This document shows, one piece after another, positions 24,790 to 33,535 of a DNA stretch of 36,828 nucleotides; within the stretch, counting starts at the first letter, position 1; every line of letters begins with the position of its first letter. A model generated the notes under the pieces. That model was not told the origin of the DNA, did no database searches, and saw nothing but the letters and a program-made list of their open reading frames with translations. Source of the stretch: JBGRQB01 sp041725875 (lineage in GTDB: Bacteria; Bacteroidota; Ignavibacteria; Ignavibacteriales; Melioribacteraceae); contig JBGRQB010000020.1 of the NCBI GenBank assembly GCA_041725875.1, positions 1 through 36,828 of the forward strand, written 5' to 3'. The translations under genes were made by a program, and so were the position numbers.

Positions 24790-27694
24790 AATTTTCCTGT
24801 ATTTCAATAGGAAGCACAACTACAAATTTGAACTGCTTCTTCGGATTTGATTCCATAAAAAATTCACCTGACAGATTTTCGGTAAAAACATATCTGCAGA
24901 ACTCAAACTTTTCTGCAAGAGTCCAGCCGTCGGTTTTTACTTCAATATCTCTGTTAAAAATTTCAATAATCTTCTTTGTTGAAAACTCAGGATTAGAGAA
25001 TTCCACTTCTATTCTTGCTTTACCGGAGTTTGTTTTTGTATTTATGTTAATTGTTTTTTTCTTGTTTGCCGCAAGTTCGTTTCTTTTCATCAGGTAAATT
25101 GTGTTTACCAGCAGGTAGACAAAAGCCTTATATAAATTCCCTTTTTCAGTAAACATCATTATAACTTCGCTGTCGGCAGAATAGTTTATATCGCAGTGAT
25201 ATTTCCATTCATTTCTGGTAAACCCGATAACTGTTTTTAACATTTTATTGATTTCAATGTGATTTTTGAAATCTTCATCAGAAACAAATTCATTAATCGA
25301 TTTTATTATATCCTGAATATTTTCGAGTCCGGCTTCAATATGGTTAAACGATTCCCCAATCTCTCCTGTTACTTTTGCTATTTTTTTCCGATTTACACGA
25401 TCGGCTAAAATTTCCTTTATTTTTGATAAATCAGAAGAGTTTTCATCTGAAACTAGTTCTTTTATATTTTTTAATGCTTCTATATAATCGACTGTATTTT
25501 CCTTTATAAAATCGAGGTTATCAGCAATATATTGCGACGGAGAGTTAATTTCGTGAATCAATCCCGGGAAAAATTTCATAAGGAGCGAACCTGTATCCTG
25601 GTAATTTCCGCTGATGCTTTTGGCAAGATTCATCTGCTGCAGCATTCCGGAAAGCAGATCGGAATATATCTCTATAAGGTTATAATCTATAGGCGAAATC
25701 TCTTTTTCAGCATCGTCAAAGTAGTGAAGATTATATCCCGTTACTTTTTGTTTGTCAATCAGCGGAATAAACAAAAGCATCTCTGAATTTGCTTCTTTCA
25801 GGAGTTTCTTTTGCTGTTTTTCAGTAATGCAATTATCGGGCACAACAAATGTTTTGTTCTTGCCCAATGCCGAATATATTACTGAATTTGATTGTTTAGA
25901 GAAGTTCAGACTGGAATTACTTCCGTTGTAATTTGGTTTTACGACTTCTTTTATTTTTAAGTCATTTTTCTCATTTTCATAAAATACAAGTTCAGATGAT
26001 ACTGACCCTAAAAACTTGGAGAAATCGGAAATAATTTTGTTGATTCCTTCTTCAAATCTGTCATCTCTCAGACCAGAATAAAATTTGATAAAATCGATAA
26101 GCATTTTCTCAAATTGGAGTCTGTTTTCAAGTTCTATTCTGTTCTTCTTTTCATCATCAATATCACGCACCATTCCGGTCATCCACACAGGTTTTCCCAT
26201 ATCATCGCGTCTGGTAATTTTACCTGTATCCTGCAGCCATTTCCAGTTGCCGGATTTGGTTTTTATTCTAAATTCCTGAAGAAACATACTGTTGTGTCCG
26301 GCAAGATTATCATCCATTTTCTGCAGAATTTGCTCTTTATCTTCAGGATGCAGCCTTTCGAGCCAGTCAACTTTATTAAGTGAATTGGTTACAATATTTT
26401 CACCCAGAATTTCCAGATATTTGTTGTCTATAAAGAGCCTGTTATCGGAAATATCCCAGTCCCAGATCCCGAAATCTGCTGCCTGGAAAGCCAGATCGAG
26501 CTGCTGGTTCATTTTAAGCAGATCGCTTCTGGTTTCAAATTTTTCAATACTTCCGGCAAGTTGTTCGCATACAGAGCGGAGCAGACTGATTTCATCTTTT
26601 AGAAAAGGACCAATATATTCTTTTGGTTTTTCTTCTTTGTAAACGACAGATACTTTGCCCACCCGTTTTTCGCGTATTATCAGATTTTCTTCTATTTTCC
26701 ATTCTGTTTCTTCATATTCGGCAGATGTTTCAACTTCATCTCCCACTGTTATTTTTACCTTTGCCAAAGCAGGATATTTAAACGCCCAGGGAATAAGAAT
26801 GATAATTTTTTTCAGCATTTCTTTAATACTAATATGATTTTCACTAAGCACCCGGGTGATATTGTACAAACACCTCAATTCCTTTACTCTTTCACCGAAC
26901 TTTTCTTTTTGTCTGAAAAGCTCCTCTTCTTCTTCATGTTTTTGTGTTGTATCAATTATTATTGTATTTACTATTTCTGTATCTTCTTTATAGGCAATTA
27001 CTTCAAAATGTTTGTTGTTTGCTTCTGAAAAGCATTCGTAATAGACAGGTTTCCCGTTTTCGTTGGCTGAGTTAAGGAGTTCAAGTAAAATGTTTGCCAA
27101 TCCGGGAAATATTTGCAAAAGTGAGCTGTTGTAGATTTCTTCTATCATCAAATCGAGAAACTCTGCAAACTCGGGATTTATTTCAATAAACTTATAATCA
27201 ATTACTTTTTTATCTTTATTCTTTACTGCCTTACATCTGGCAAAACAGCTTTTTCGGGTGTCATATTTTTCTTTGAAACGGAAATCGCTGTCTTTTTTTG
27301 TTTTAACATCTCTGTGTTTTTCAAGTCCTTTTATATTATTCTCAAGCAAGCTTCTGAGCTCATCAAAATTGAGCGGGATAAAAAGAGTTGCAATAAAAGA
27401 ATCGGTAATGTTTAGGTTAAGATCTTTACCTGAGCTGTTAACACCAATAAGGGGAATATGAGAGTATCCGGGATTTGTTTCAATTGATTTAAGCAATCCG
27501 AACAAATCAGAATCATCTTCAATTTGATTAATAATAATACAGCTGACGAGGTTTTCTTCAATCAGTTTAAGGCACGATTTTTTTGATTCGGCGTACTTTA
27601 TGTTAATGTCAGGATATTGCGCTCTCAGATACCCTGATATACTTTCCCTGATTTTGATTTTACTGCCAAAGCCATATAATAATAATGTTGCCAA
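24764..27694 (-). CDS. multi-sensor histidine kinase with degenerate ATPase domain
   Basis: 976 residues without a signal peptide or membrane helix. Layout: an N-terminal receiver-like domain (1-125) whose expected phospho-Asp is Asn56 (CIIINQIEDD); a PAS domain (about 135-250); a GAF-like segment (268-385); a clear PAS_3/PAC (about 400-520, ADFGIWDWDISDNRLF, WKWLQDTGKITRRDDMGKPV); a second GAF-like domain (535-690); a HisKA-like helix with His714 (GLIHEINSPSQ); and a HATPase domain (about 850-965). The last is degenerate: the N-box asparagine survives (LLVNTIYLM, Asn864), but the G1 box reads FSNPEFS and the G2 region GWTLAEKFEFCRYVF, without DxGxG or GxGxG. It may be a pseudokinase, a phosphatase or a regulator of its operon partners. 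A weakly active kinase cannot be excluded. Confidence 0.88.
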   Translation of the reverse strand: MATLLLYGFGSKIKIRESISGYLRAQYPDINIKYAESKKSCLKLIEENLVSCIIINQIEDDSDLFGLLKSIETNPGYSHIPLIGVNSSGKDLNLNITDSFIATLFIPLNFDELRSLLENNIKGLEKHRDVKTKKDSDFRFKEKYDTRKSCFARCKAVKNKDKKVIDYKFIEINPEFAEFLDLMIEEIYNSSLLQIFPGLANILLELLNSANENGKPVYYECFSEANNKHFEVIAYKEDTEIVNTIIIDTTQKHEEEEELFRQKEKFGERVKELRCLYNITRVLSENHISIKEMLKKIIILIPWAFKYPALAKVKITVGDEVETSAEYEETEWKIEENLIIREKRVGKVSVVYKEEKPKEYIGPFLKDEISLLRSVCEQLAGSIEKFETRSDLLKMNQQLDLAFQAADFGIWDWDISDNRLFIDNKYLEILGENIVTNSLNKVDWLERLHPEDKEQILQKMDDNLAGHNSMFLQEFRIKTKSGNWKWLQDTGKITRRDDMGKPVWMTGMVRDIDDEKKNRIELENRLQFEKMLIDFIKFYSGLRDDRFEEGINKIISDFSKFLGSVSSELVFYENEKNDLKIKEVVKPNYNGSNSSLNFSKQSNSVIYSALGKNKTFVVPDNCITEKQQKKLLKEANSEMLLFIPLIDKQKVTGYNLHYFDDAEKEISPIDYNLIEIYSDLLSGMLQQMNLAKSISGNYQDTGSLLMKFFPGLIHEINSPSQYIADNLDFIKENTVDYIEALKNIKELVSDENSSDLSKIKEILADRVNRKKIAKVTGEIGESFNHIEAGLENIQDIIKSINEFVSDEDFKNHIEINKMLKTVIGFTRNEWKYHCDINYSADSEVIMMFTEKGNLYKAFVYLLVNTIYLMKRNELAANKKKTININTKTNSGKARIEVEFSNPEFSTKKIIEIFNRDIEVKTDGWTLAEKFEFCRYVFTENLSGEFFMESNPKKQFKFVVVLPIEIQENYEAGSDIC

Positions 27695-27766
27695 TTACTT
27701 ACCCAATAATTATCAAACAGCCTATTATCGGATATAAGCGGTAAATGTAAAGAGGTGCAAGGATAC

Positions 27767-27791
27767 AAAAAACCCCGGTAAACCGGGGTTT
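27767..27791 (-). terminator. rho-independent terminator of ABC efflux operon
   Basis: The stem AAACCCCGG (27770-27778) pairs with CCGGGGTTT (27783-27791) around a TAAA loop. A's at 27767-27772 make a T-run on the minus strand. It sits 24 bases after the last permease gene and separates that operon from the kinase operon downstream. Confidence 0.88.
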
Positions 27792-27814
27792 GTGAAGATT
27801 TATATTATAATGCG

Positions 27815-29047
27815 TTATTCATATCTAAGTGCCTCAATAGGATCGAGATTTGCTGCTTTATATGCAGGATAAACCCCGAAGCCTACTCCGACAGCAGTAC
27901 ATAGAAGTACTCCTATAAATATCCAGTCGTACGGAATCATAGTGTTTGCTTTAAGGGCAGATCCGGCCACATTTCCGAGTAATACCCCAAGTGCAATTCC
28001 AACAATTCCTCCTACCTGACAAAGAACAATTGCTTCAACAATAAACTGAAAAAGTATATTATTCTTTTTAGCTCCGATAGATTTTCTGATACCGATTTCT
28101 CTGGTTCTTTCTGTAACAGATACAAGCATAATATTCATAATTCCTATACCTGCTGCCAAAAGTGCAATCATTGCAATTACAATAGAACCAATACGCACGC
28201 CTGCTGTCATATCGTTAATTCTTCCCATAACAGCTTCATTTGTGGCAATTGAAAAATCATCTTCTTCCCCAATCGGCACTTTTCTGATTGTTCTGAAATA
28301 GCCTGTTGCTTTTTCTATAAGTTCGTTATATTCACTTGCATTATTAACTTTTATGGAAATTCTTACAGAGCTGTAACGCTTTCCGTAAAAGCTCTGGAAG
28401 GTGGTTAGAGGCACAACTGCAAAGTTATCCTGACTTTGCCCGAAAATCTCACCTCTCTTCTCCAGAGTACCAATTACGCGCAATTTATGACCGTCTATCT
28501 TTACGTGCTGACCAACAGGATCTATCTTTTTGAAAAGCTTTTTAACAATATCGGCTCCGAGCACAACAACATCTGCATAGCTTTCAAGGTCTTTCTGACT
28601 GATATTTCTTCCTGCTAAGGCGTGAAGATCACGATTGCTAAACGCTTCGGGAGTAACTCCCAGAAAATCGACCGTAGGGTTTGTTTCTTCTCCGTTGTAC
28701 TTAACAATTACATTTCGTCCGCTTTGTTCGGCTCCGATTGAAACATCTGCCGTAAAGACTTTTTTCAGTTTTTCATACTGGTTGTAATTGATGTTTTTAC
28801 GGTTTCTGTATTTGAGCCATTCTGAGCGACTGGTAATTACAGCGGGCCATTTATTAACATAAAATGTATTTTGTCCCATACCGGAAACTCCGTCTTCAAT
28901 ACTTTTCTGAAGCATTTCAATAACGGTACTTATGGAAATTATTGAAAAGATTCCCACAACAATTCCGAGAATGGTTAAAAATGATTTTAATTTATTTGCA
29001 TATAAAGAGCTGAGAGCTACTTTTATTATTTCCGGCAATATTCTCAT
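27815..29047 (-). CDS. MacB/FtsX-type ABC permease, copy B2
   Basis: 410 residues. One N-terminal transmembrane helix (about 18-40, FLTILGIVVGIFSIISIS), a periplasmic MacB_PCD-type domain (about 45-245), and three C-terminal helices (FtsX fold, about 280-400). The hallmark cytoplasmic loop VTERTREIGIRKSIGAKK is present, and the protein ends YKAANLDPIEALRYE. It has the type-B ending and loop shared with the gene at 30324-31559 (411 residues), of which it looks like a duplicate. Its ATG overlaps the stop of the preceding permease (TAATG). It forms a dimer half with a type-A permease; substrate unknown. Unlike MacB it carries no ATPase domain. Confidence 0.92.
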   Translation of the reverse strand: MRILPEIIKVALSSLYANKLKSFLTILGIVVGIFSIISISTVIEMLQKSIEDGVSGMGQNTFYVNKWPAVITSRSEWLKYRNRKNINYNQYEKLKKVFTADVSIGAEQSGRNVIVKYNGEETNPTVDFLGVTPEAFSNRDLHALAGRNISQKDLESYADVVVLGADIVKKLFKKIDPVGQHVKIDGHKLRVIGTLEKRGEIFGQSQDNFAVVPLTTFQSFYGKRYSSVRISIKVNNASEYNELIEKATGYFRTIRKVPIGEEDDFSIATNEAVMGRINDMTAGVRIGSIVIAMIALLAAGIGIMNIMLVSVTERTREIGIRKSIGAKKNNILFQFIVEAIVLCQVGGIVGIALGVLLGNVAGSALKANTMIPYDWIFIGVLLCTAVGVGFGVYPAYKAANLDPIEALRYE

Positions 29048-30288
29048 TATTCATACCTCAACGCATCTACTGGATCTAATTTAGCAGCTGTATAGGCCGG
29101 AGCAATACCGGAAACAGCGCCTGTAAGAATAGAAATAACCAATGCTATTATAACAGCATCTATCTGTACAACAACAGGTAAAAACTGATTTACCACAAGG
29201 GAAAGCATTAAAGCAAACCCGAGTCCGATAAACCCGCCCAGCATACAGATTGATGAAGATTCAAAGATAAACTGACTTAAAATAGCTCTGCGTTTAGCAC
29301 CAATGGCTTTTCTTACGCCTATCTCTTTTGTTCTTTCTTTTACCGAAACAAACATAATATTCATAATACCAATAGCGCCTACAAATAATGCTAGTCCGGT
29401 AATAAAATAACCAGCCAGTTTAATAACACCAACAACCTGATTAATGTTGTTAAGCAAACCTTCCTGCTGATTGATAGAAAAATCGTTGTCTTCATCATAA
29501 GCAAGACCGCGAATTTTTCTCATAACGCTGATAGCTTCTTCTTTTGTTGCATCAACCATAAGTGAGTTTTCTGCTTTAACATTAATTGTAACATTGGCTG
29601 TGGCTTTTCTTCTGAAATATTTGAACATCGATTCAATTGGAATAATAATCTGATGATCCGGATTAAATCCGCCCATCATATCACTTCCCTGTTCTTCCAG
29701 CAGACCAACAACACGATATTTTTTTCCGGAAATCTTTATTTCCTGTCCTAACCCGTTAGCATCTTTAAAAAGCTGTTCTGCAACTTTAAAGCCTACAACC
29801 GCAACATTTCTTCCGCCGCGACCTTCAAGTTCATTAAAGAAGCGTCCTTCTCCCAAAATAAGATTGGTTGTTGACATATACTTATGATCTGTACCAATAA
29901 TGGTATTGCTCTCAACTGTATTGTCTTCAAATTTCGCGTTTCTTCTTGATCTTAAAGTAGGTGATACCGAAAGGGGCAACTGGGCACTTTTTTCATATCT
30001 TTTATATTCGTTATAAATGATATTTTTTCTGTTTCTCAACTCCCACCAGGGGATATCGTTGTTAAACCAGGCCCATTTGTCAATATATATATTATCACTT
30101 CCCATCAGACTTACCCCTTCTTTAAAGGCATTATCAATGCCGGATAAAGCGGTTGACATAAGTACAACAGATGTTACACCAATAACAATGCCCAGAGTGG
30201 TAAGTGCTGCCCTGATTTTATTGGCAGCAATGGCTTTCAGTGATATGATTAAACCTTCTTTTAATTCAAATAACCTGTTACCTTTCAT
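29047..30288 (-). CDS. MacB/FtsX-type ABC permease, copy A2
   Basis: 413 residues from the ATG at 30288, which has a good AAGGA site; the longer reading from 30303 would use GTG. Same four-helix FtsX/MacB layout: helix 1 near 20-45 (LTTLGIVIGVTSVVLMS), a periplasmic domain, then FVGAIGIMNIMFVSVKERTKEIGVRKAIGAKRR and the ending YTAAKLDPVDALRYE. It is nearly parallel to the gene at 31559-32800 (same length, shared DFSINQQEGL and FIFESSSICMLGG blocks). It starts 35 bases after copy B1 and overlaps copy B2 by one base. Confidence 0.92.
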   Translation of the reverse strand: MKGNRLFELKEGLIISLKAIAANKIRAALTTLGIVIGVTSVVLMSTALSGIDNAFKEGVSLMGSDNIYIDKWAWFNNDIPWWELRNRKNIIYNEYKRYEKSAQLPLSVSPTLRSRRNAKFEDNTVESNTIIGTDHKYMSTTNLILGEGRFFNELEGRGGRNVAVVGFKVAEQLFKDANGLGQEIKISGKKYRVVGLLEEQGSDMMGGFNPDHQIIIPIESMFKYFRRKATANVTINVKAENSLMVDATKEEAISVMRKIRGLAYDEDNDFSINQQEGLLNNINQVVGVIKLAGYFITGLALFVGAIGIMNIMFVSVKERTKEIGVRKAIGAKRRAILSQFIFESSSICMLGGFIGLGFALMLSLVVNQFLPVVVQIDAVIIALVISILTGAVSGIAPAYTAAKLDPVDALRYE

Positions 30289-30323
30289 AAATTCCTTATC
30301 CACAATTCGAAAAGTTATTAAAT

Positions 30324-31559
30324 TTACTCATAACGTAATGCTTCAATAGGGTCAAGATTAGCAGCTTTATATGCGGGATAAACCCCGAACCCGACTCCAA
30401 TGCCGGTGCATAAAAGCACACCTACAATAACCCAGTCAACAGGAATAAGCGCCGTAGCATTCATCAGCGATCCCACAAGGTTACCAGCGGTTACTCCCAT
30501 TGCAATTCCAATTAAACCTCCTGCCAGACATAAAACAAGAGCTTCAATTAAAAATTGTACAAGAATATTGGATTTTTTTGCTCCAATAGATTTTCTTATG
30601 CCGATTTCCTTTGTTCTTTCTGTAACAGAAACCAGCATTATATTCATAATACCAACTCCGGCAGCAATTAATGCAATCATTCCTATAACTAATGCACCAA
30701 TTTTAACACCCTGAGTTGTATCGTTAAAATTACTAATTAATGATTCGTTTGACCAGACATCAAAATCCTCAGGTTCACCAACAGGAACTTTTCTTACAAC
30801 TCTGAAAATGGCTGTGGCTTTTTCAATCATATCAAGGTAATTATCTTCGGCTCTTACCTTAACTGTAATATTTACAGATCTCGATCTTCTGCCGTAAAAT
30901 CCCTGAAATGTTGAAAGAGGAAGCAGAATAAAATTATCCTGACTCTGACCAAACAGATCTCCTTTTGATTCAAGAACACCAACAACACGCAATCTGTGTC
31001 CGTCAACCTTTATTGATTGTCCGATTGGATTAATATTGCTGAAAAGTTTCTTCACAATATCTACTCCTATTACTGTAACTCTTTCGGAACGATCAACATC
31101 GGATGAATTTATTGGTCGGCCTGATTCAACTACCCAGTCATTGTTTTCCTGAGCTTCGGGTGTAATTCCGCTGATTGATACATCGGGATTTGTTTTTTCA
31201 TTTCCGTACTGGATAATTTTACTAAATCCCCACTGCTCTGCACCAATTGATTTTGCTTCTGAAAATCTTTCTTTTAACTCGACATAGTGTTCAAATTCTA
31301 TATCTTTTCTCTTTCTTGCTCTCATTCTTTCGGCACGGTCACCACCACCCATTGCAGGGCGTTTCTGAATCTGGAAAGTGTTTTTTCCAAGTCCGCCAAT
31401 ACCATTTTCGATGTTAGTCTGTAACATTGAAATAACAGTACTGATTGAGATAATTGAAAAGATCCCGAATATTACACCAAGAATTGTAAGAAACGATTTA
31501 AGCTTGTTCGCCATTAGCGAATGAAGCGATACTTTTATAATTTCACCGAATAGTCTCAT
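30324..31559 (-). CDS. MacB/FtsX-type ABC permease, copy B1
   Basis: 411 residues with helix 1 at about 18-40 (FLTILGVIFGIFSIISIS), a periplasmic domain, then AAGVGIMNIMLVSVTERTKEIGIRKSIGAKK and the type-B ending YKAANLDPIEALRYE. The periplasmic portion contains a basic loop (RAERMRARKRKD) not shared in that form with copy B2 (SEWLKYRNRKN). The ATG overlaps the stop of copy A1 (TAATG). With the upstream permease it likely makes a heterodimer. No ATPase domain. Confidence 0.92.
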   Translation of the reverse strand: MRLFGEIIKVSLHSLMANKLKSFLTILGVIFGIFSIISISTVISMLQTNIENGIGGLGKNTFQIQKRPAMGGGDRAERMRARKRKDIEFEHYVELKERFSEAKSIGAEQWGFSKIIQYGNEKTNPDVSISGITPEAQENNDWVVESGRPINSSDVDRSERVTVIGVDIVKKLFSNINPIGQSIKVDGHRLRVVGVLESKGDLFGQSQDNFILLPLSTFQGFYGRRSRSVNITVKVRAEDNYLDMIEKATAIFRVVRKVPVGEPEDFDVWSNESLISNFNDTTQGVKIGALVIGMIALIAAGVGIMNIMLVSVTERTKEIGIRKSIGAKKSNILVQFLIEALVLCLAGGLIGIAMGVTAGNLVGSLMNATALIPVDWVIVGVLLCTGIGVGFGVYPAYKAANLDPIEALRYE

Positions 31560-32800
31560 TATTCATACCTCAACGCTTCTACCGGATCAAGTTTTGCAGC
31601 TGTGTACGCAGGGGCAATTCCTGAAACCGCACCTGTGATAATTGAAATAGAAAGTGCAAGAATTAAAACACCCGGCTGGATTGATGTTGGTAAAAATTGA
31701 TTTATAATCATACTGAGGAGCAAGGCGGCGAGCAGGCCAATTATACCTCCTAACAAACAAATAGATGAGGATTCGAAAATGAACTGACCTAAAATGGCTC
31801 TTCTTTTTGCTCCAATTGCCTTTCTGATACCAATCTCTTTTGTTCTCTCTTTTACGGAAACAAACATAATATTCATAATGCCTATTGCTCCTACAAGAAG
31901 TGAGAGTCCGGTAACCGAATATCCGGCAATTCTGATAACATTAACTATTCCGTCTACAATACTTTGCAAGCCTTCCTGCTGATTGATGGAAAAATCGTCT
32001 TCATCACGGTAAGTCAGACTCCTGATATTTCTCATTATAGTCTGAACTTCATCTTTCACATCTTCAACCTGTTCAATGCCTGCAGCACGAATATTTATAT
32101 GAATGTTGGAAGTAGCTTTTCTTCTGTAATGTTTGAACATTGTTTCAATAGGTATAATCATCATTTTATCGGGATTAAGATTTCCCATCATAATTGTACC
32201 CTGTTTTTTCAGGTAACCGACTATCTTATAGTTAACGCCGTTTATGTCAACTTCAATACCAAGAACCCGCTTTTCGCCAAATAAGTTCTCAGCAACATCG
32301 GCTCCCATAACTGCAATATTTTTACCGGATCTGTCTTCTGTTTCCGTGAAAAAACGTCCTTCCCCAAGCTCTACGTTTGAAGTCTGCAAATACTTGTGAT
32401 TTGTGCCGTATATAACAGTGGCCTCATTCACCTTATCTTCATATTTGGCTTCTTTAAACGTTGTTGTGAAAGGAGAAACAGATACCGGCAGACTCGCCTG
32501 TCTCTGATACTTTTTATAATGAGCATAAGTAAGATTGGGTCTGTTTCTTATTTCCCAGAAAGGCTTATCTGAACCGCCCCAGGGAAATTTTGAAACATAA
32601 ACATTTTCAACACCCATAATACCAATGCCGTCATTAAATGCGTTATCTATACCCGAAATTGCAACTGAAACAAGAACAACAGAAGTAACACCAATAACGA
32701 TTCCCAAAGTTGTGAGAATAGCTCTTATTTTATTGGCTGCAATTGCCTGGAAGGCTATAAACAAGCCTTCCTTCATTTCAAATAATTTCGTGCTTTTCAT
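31559..32800 (-). CDS. MacB/FtsX-type ABC permease, copy A1
   Basis: 413 residues starting at MKSTKLFEMKEG (ATG at 32800), with AGGATAGG upstream; a longer reading would overlap the ATPase gene end. Helix 1 at about 20-45 (LTTLGIVIGVTSVVLVS), a periplasmic MacB_PCD-type domain, then LVGAIGIMNIMFVSVKERTKEIGIRKAIGAKRR and the type-A ending YTAAKLDPVEALRYE. It is the first of four permeases and follows the ATPase stop by 10 bases. It pairs with B1; A1/B1 and A2/B2 look like a duplicated two-gene module. Confidence 0.92.
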   Translation of the reverse strand: MKSTKLFEMKEGLFIAFQAIAANKIRAILTTLGIVIGVTSVVLVSVAISGIDNAFNDGIGIMGVENVYVSKFPWGGSDKPFWEIRNRPNLTYAHYKKYQRQASLPVSVSPFTTTFKEAKYEDKVNEATVIYGTNHKYLQTSNVELGEGRFFTETEDRSGKNIAVMGADVAENLFGEKRVLGIEVDINGVNYKIVGYLKKQGTIMMGNLNPDKMMIIPIETMFKHYRRKATSNIHINIRAAGIEQVEDVKDEVQTIMRNIRSLTYRDEDDFSINQQEGLQSIVDGIVNVIRIAGYSVTGLSLLVGAIGIMNIMFVSVKERTKEIGIRKAIGAKRRAILGQFIFESSSICLLGGIIGLLAALLLSMIINQFLPTSIQPGVLILALSISIITGAVSGIAPAYTAAKLDPVEALRYE

Positions 32801-32810
32801 ACAGATATAC

Positions 32811-33521
32811 CTATCCTCTTGGTTTTGGGATTGTACGGTTTTCAACCGGTAAATCACTGGAAATTAATCCGTCGCGCAGACGAATAATTCTTTTGGCATG
32901 TTCTGCAATATCTTCTTCATGTGTAACTACAATAATTGTATTTCCCTGGCCATGGATATCGTGGAATAATCTCATAATATCCTCACCTGTTTTGGAGTCA
33001 AGGTTTCCTGTAGGCTCATCCGCAAGTATAATTGCAGGATTTGTAACAAGTGCTCTTGCAACAGCAACACGCTGACGCTGACCACCGGAAAGCTCGTTGG
33101 GCTTATGGAGCATTCTGTCTGCCAGACCCACATTTTCCAAAGCTGCTTCGGCTCTTTCTTTTCTTTCACTTGAAGGCACACCGGCATAGATAAGAGGAAG
33201 TTCTACATTGTGAAGCGCGTTTGACCTGGGTAAAAGATTGAATGTTTGAAATACAAATCCGATTTTGCTGTTTCTGATTTCAGCAAGTTCGTTATCATTC
33301 ATATCACTTACATTCACATTTTCAAAATTGTATAATCCTCTGGTCGGTGTATCTAGACACCCGAGAATATTCATTAAAGTAGATTTACCTGAACCTGAAG
33401 GCCCCATAATTGCAACATATTCATTCTGGTCTATTTTCAGAGATACATCTGCAAGTGCATGAACAAGTTCGGTTCCTACTTCATATATTTTTGCTATATG
33501 TTCTATTGTGATAATATTCAT
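32811..33521 (-). CDS. ABC transporter ATPase, MacB/LolD type
   Basis: 236 residues. Walker A GPSGSGKST (40-48), Q-loop FVFQTFNLLPRS, signature LSGGQRQRVAVARAL, Walker B IILADEPTGNLD and switch His in VVTHEED are all intact. This is the ATPase subtype that drives FtsX/MacB mechanotransmission permeases rather than importers. It lies between the MacA-like gene (14-base gap) and the first permease (10-base gap), and is the only ATPase for four permease genes. The C-terminal tail (SSDLPVENRTIPKPRG) is short and unstructured. Confidence 0.96.
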   Translation of the reverse strand: MNIITIEHIAKIYEVGTELVHALADVSLKIDQNEYVAIMGPSGSGKSTLMNILGCLDTPTRGLYNFENVNVSDMNDNELAEIRNSKIGFVFQTFNLLPRSNALHNVELPLIYAGVPSSERKERAEAALENVGLADRMLHKPNELSGGQRQRVAVARALVTNPAIILADEPTGNLDSKTGEDIMRLFHDIHGQGNTIIVVTHEEDIAEHAKRIIRLRDGLISSDLPVENRTIPKPRG

Positions 33522-33535
33522 TTTTAGTCCGTAGA

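Noticed and set aside
24790..24819. Longer start for the REC-HDOD gene
   Set aside because: The added residues MCFLLKYRKI lie before the receiver's first strand and lengthen the overlap with the upstream gene; the ATG at 24789 has AGGA upstream.
30289..30303. Longer GTG start for permease A2
   Set aside because: The ATG at 30288 has a well-placed AAGGA site and matches the start of its paralogue A1 (MKSTKLFEMKEG versus MKGNRLFELKEG).
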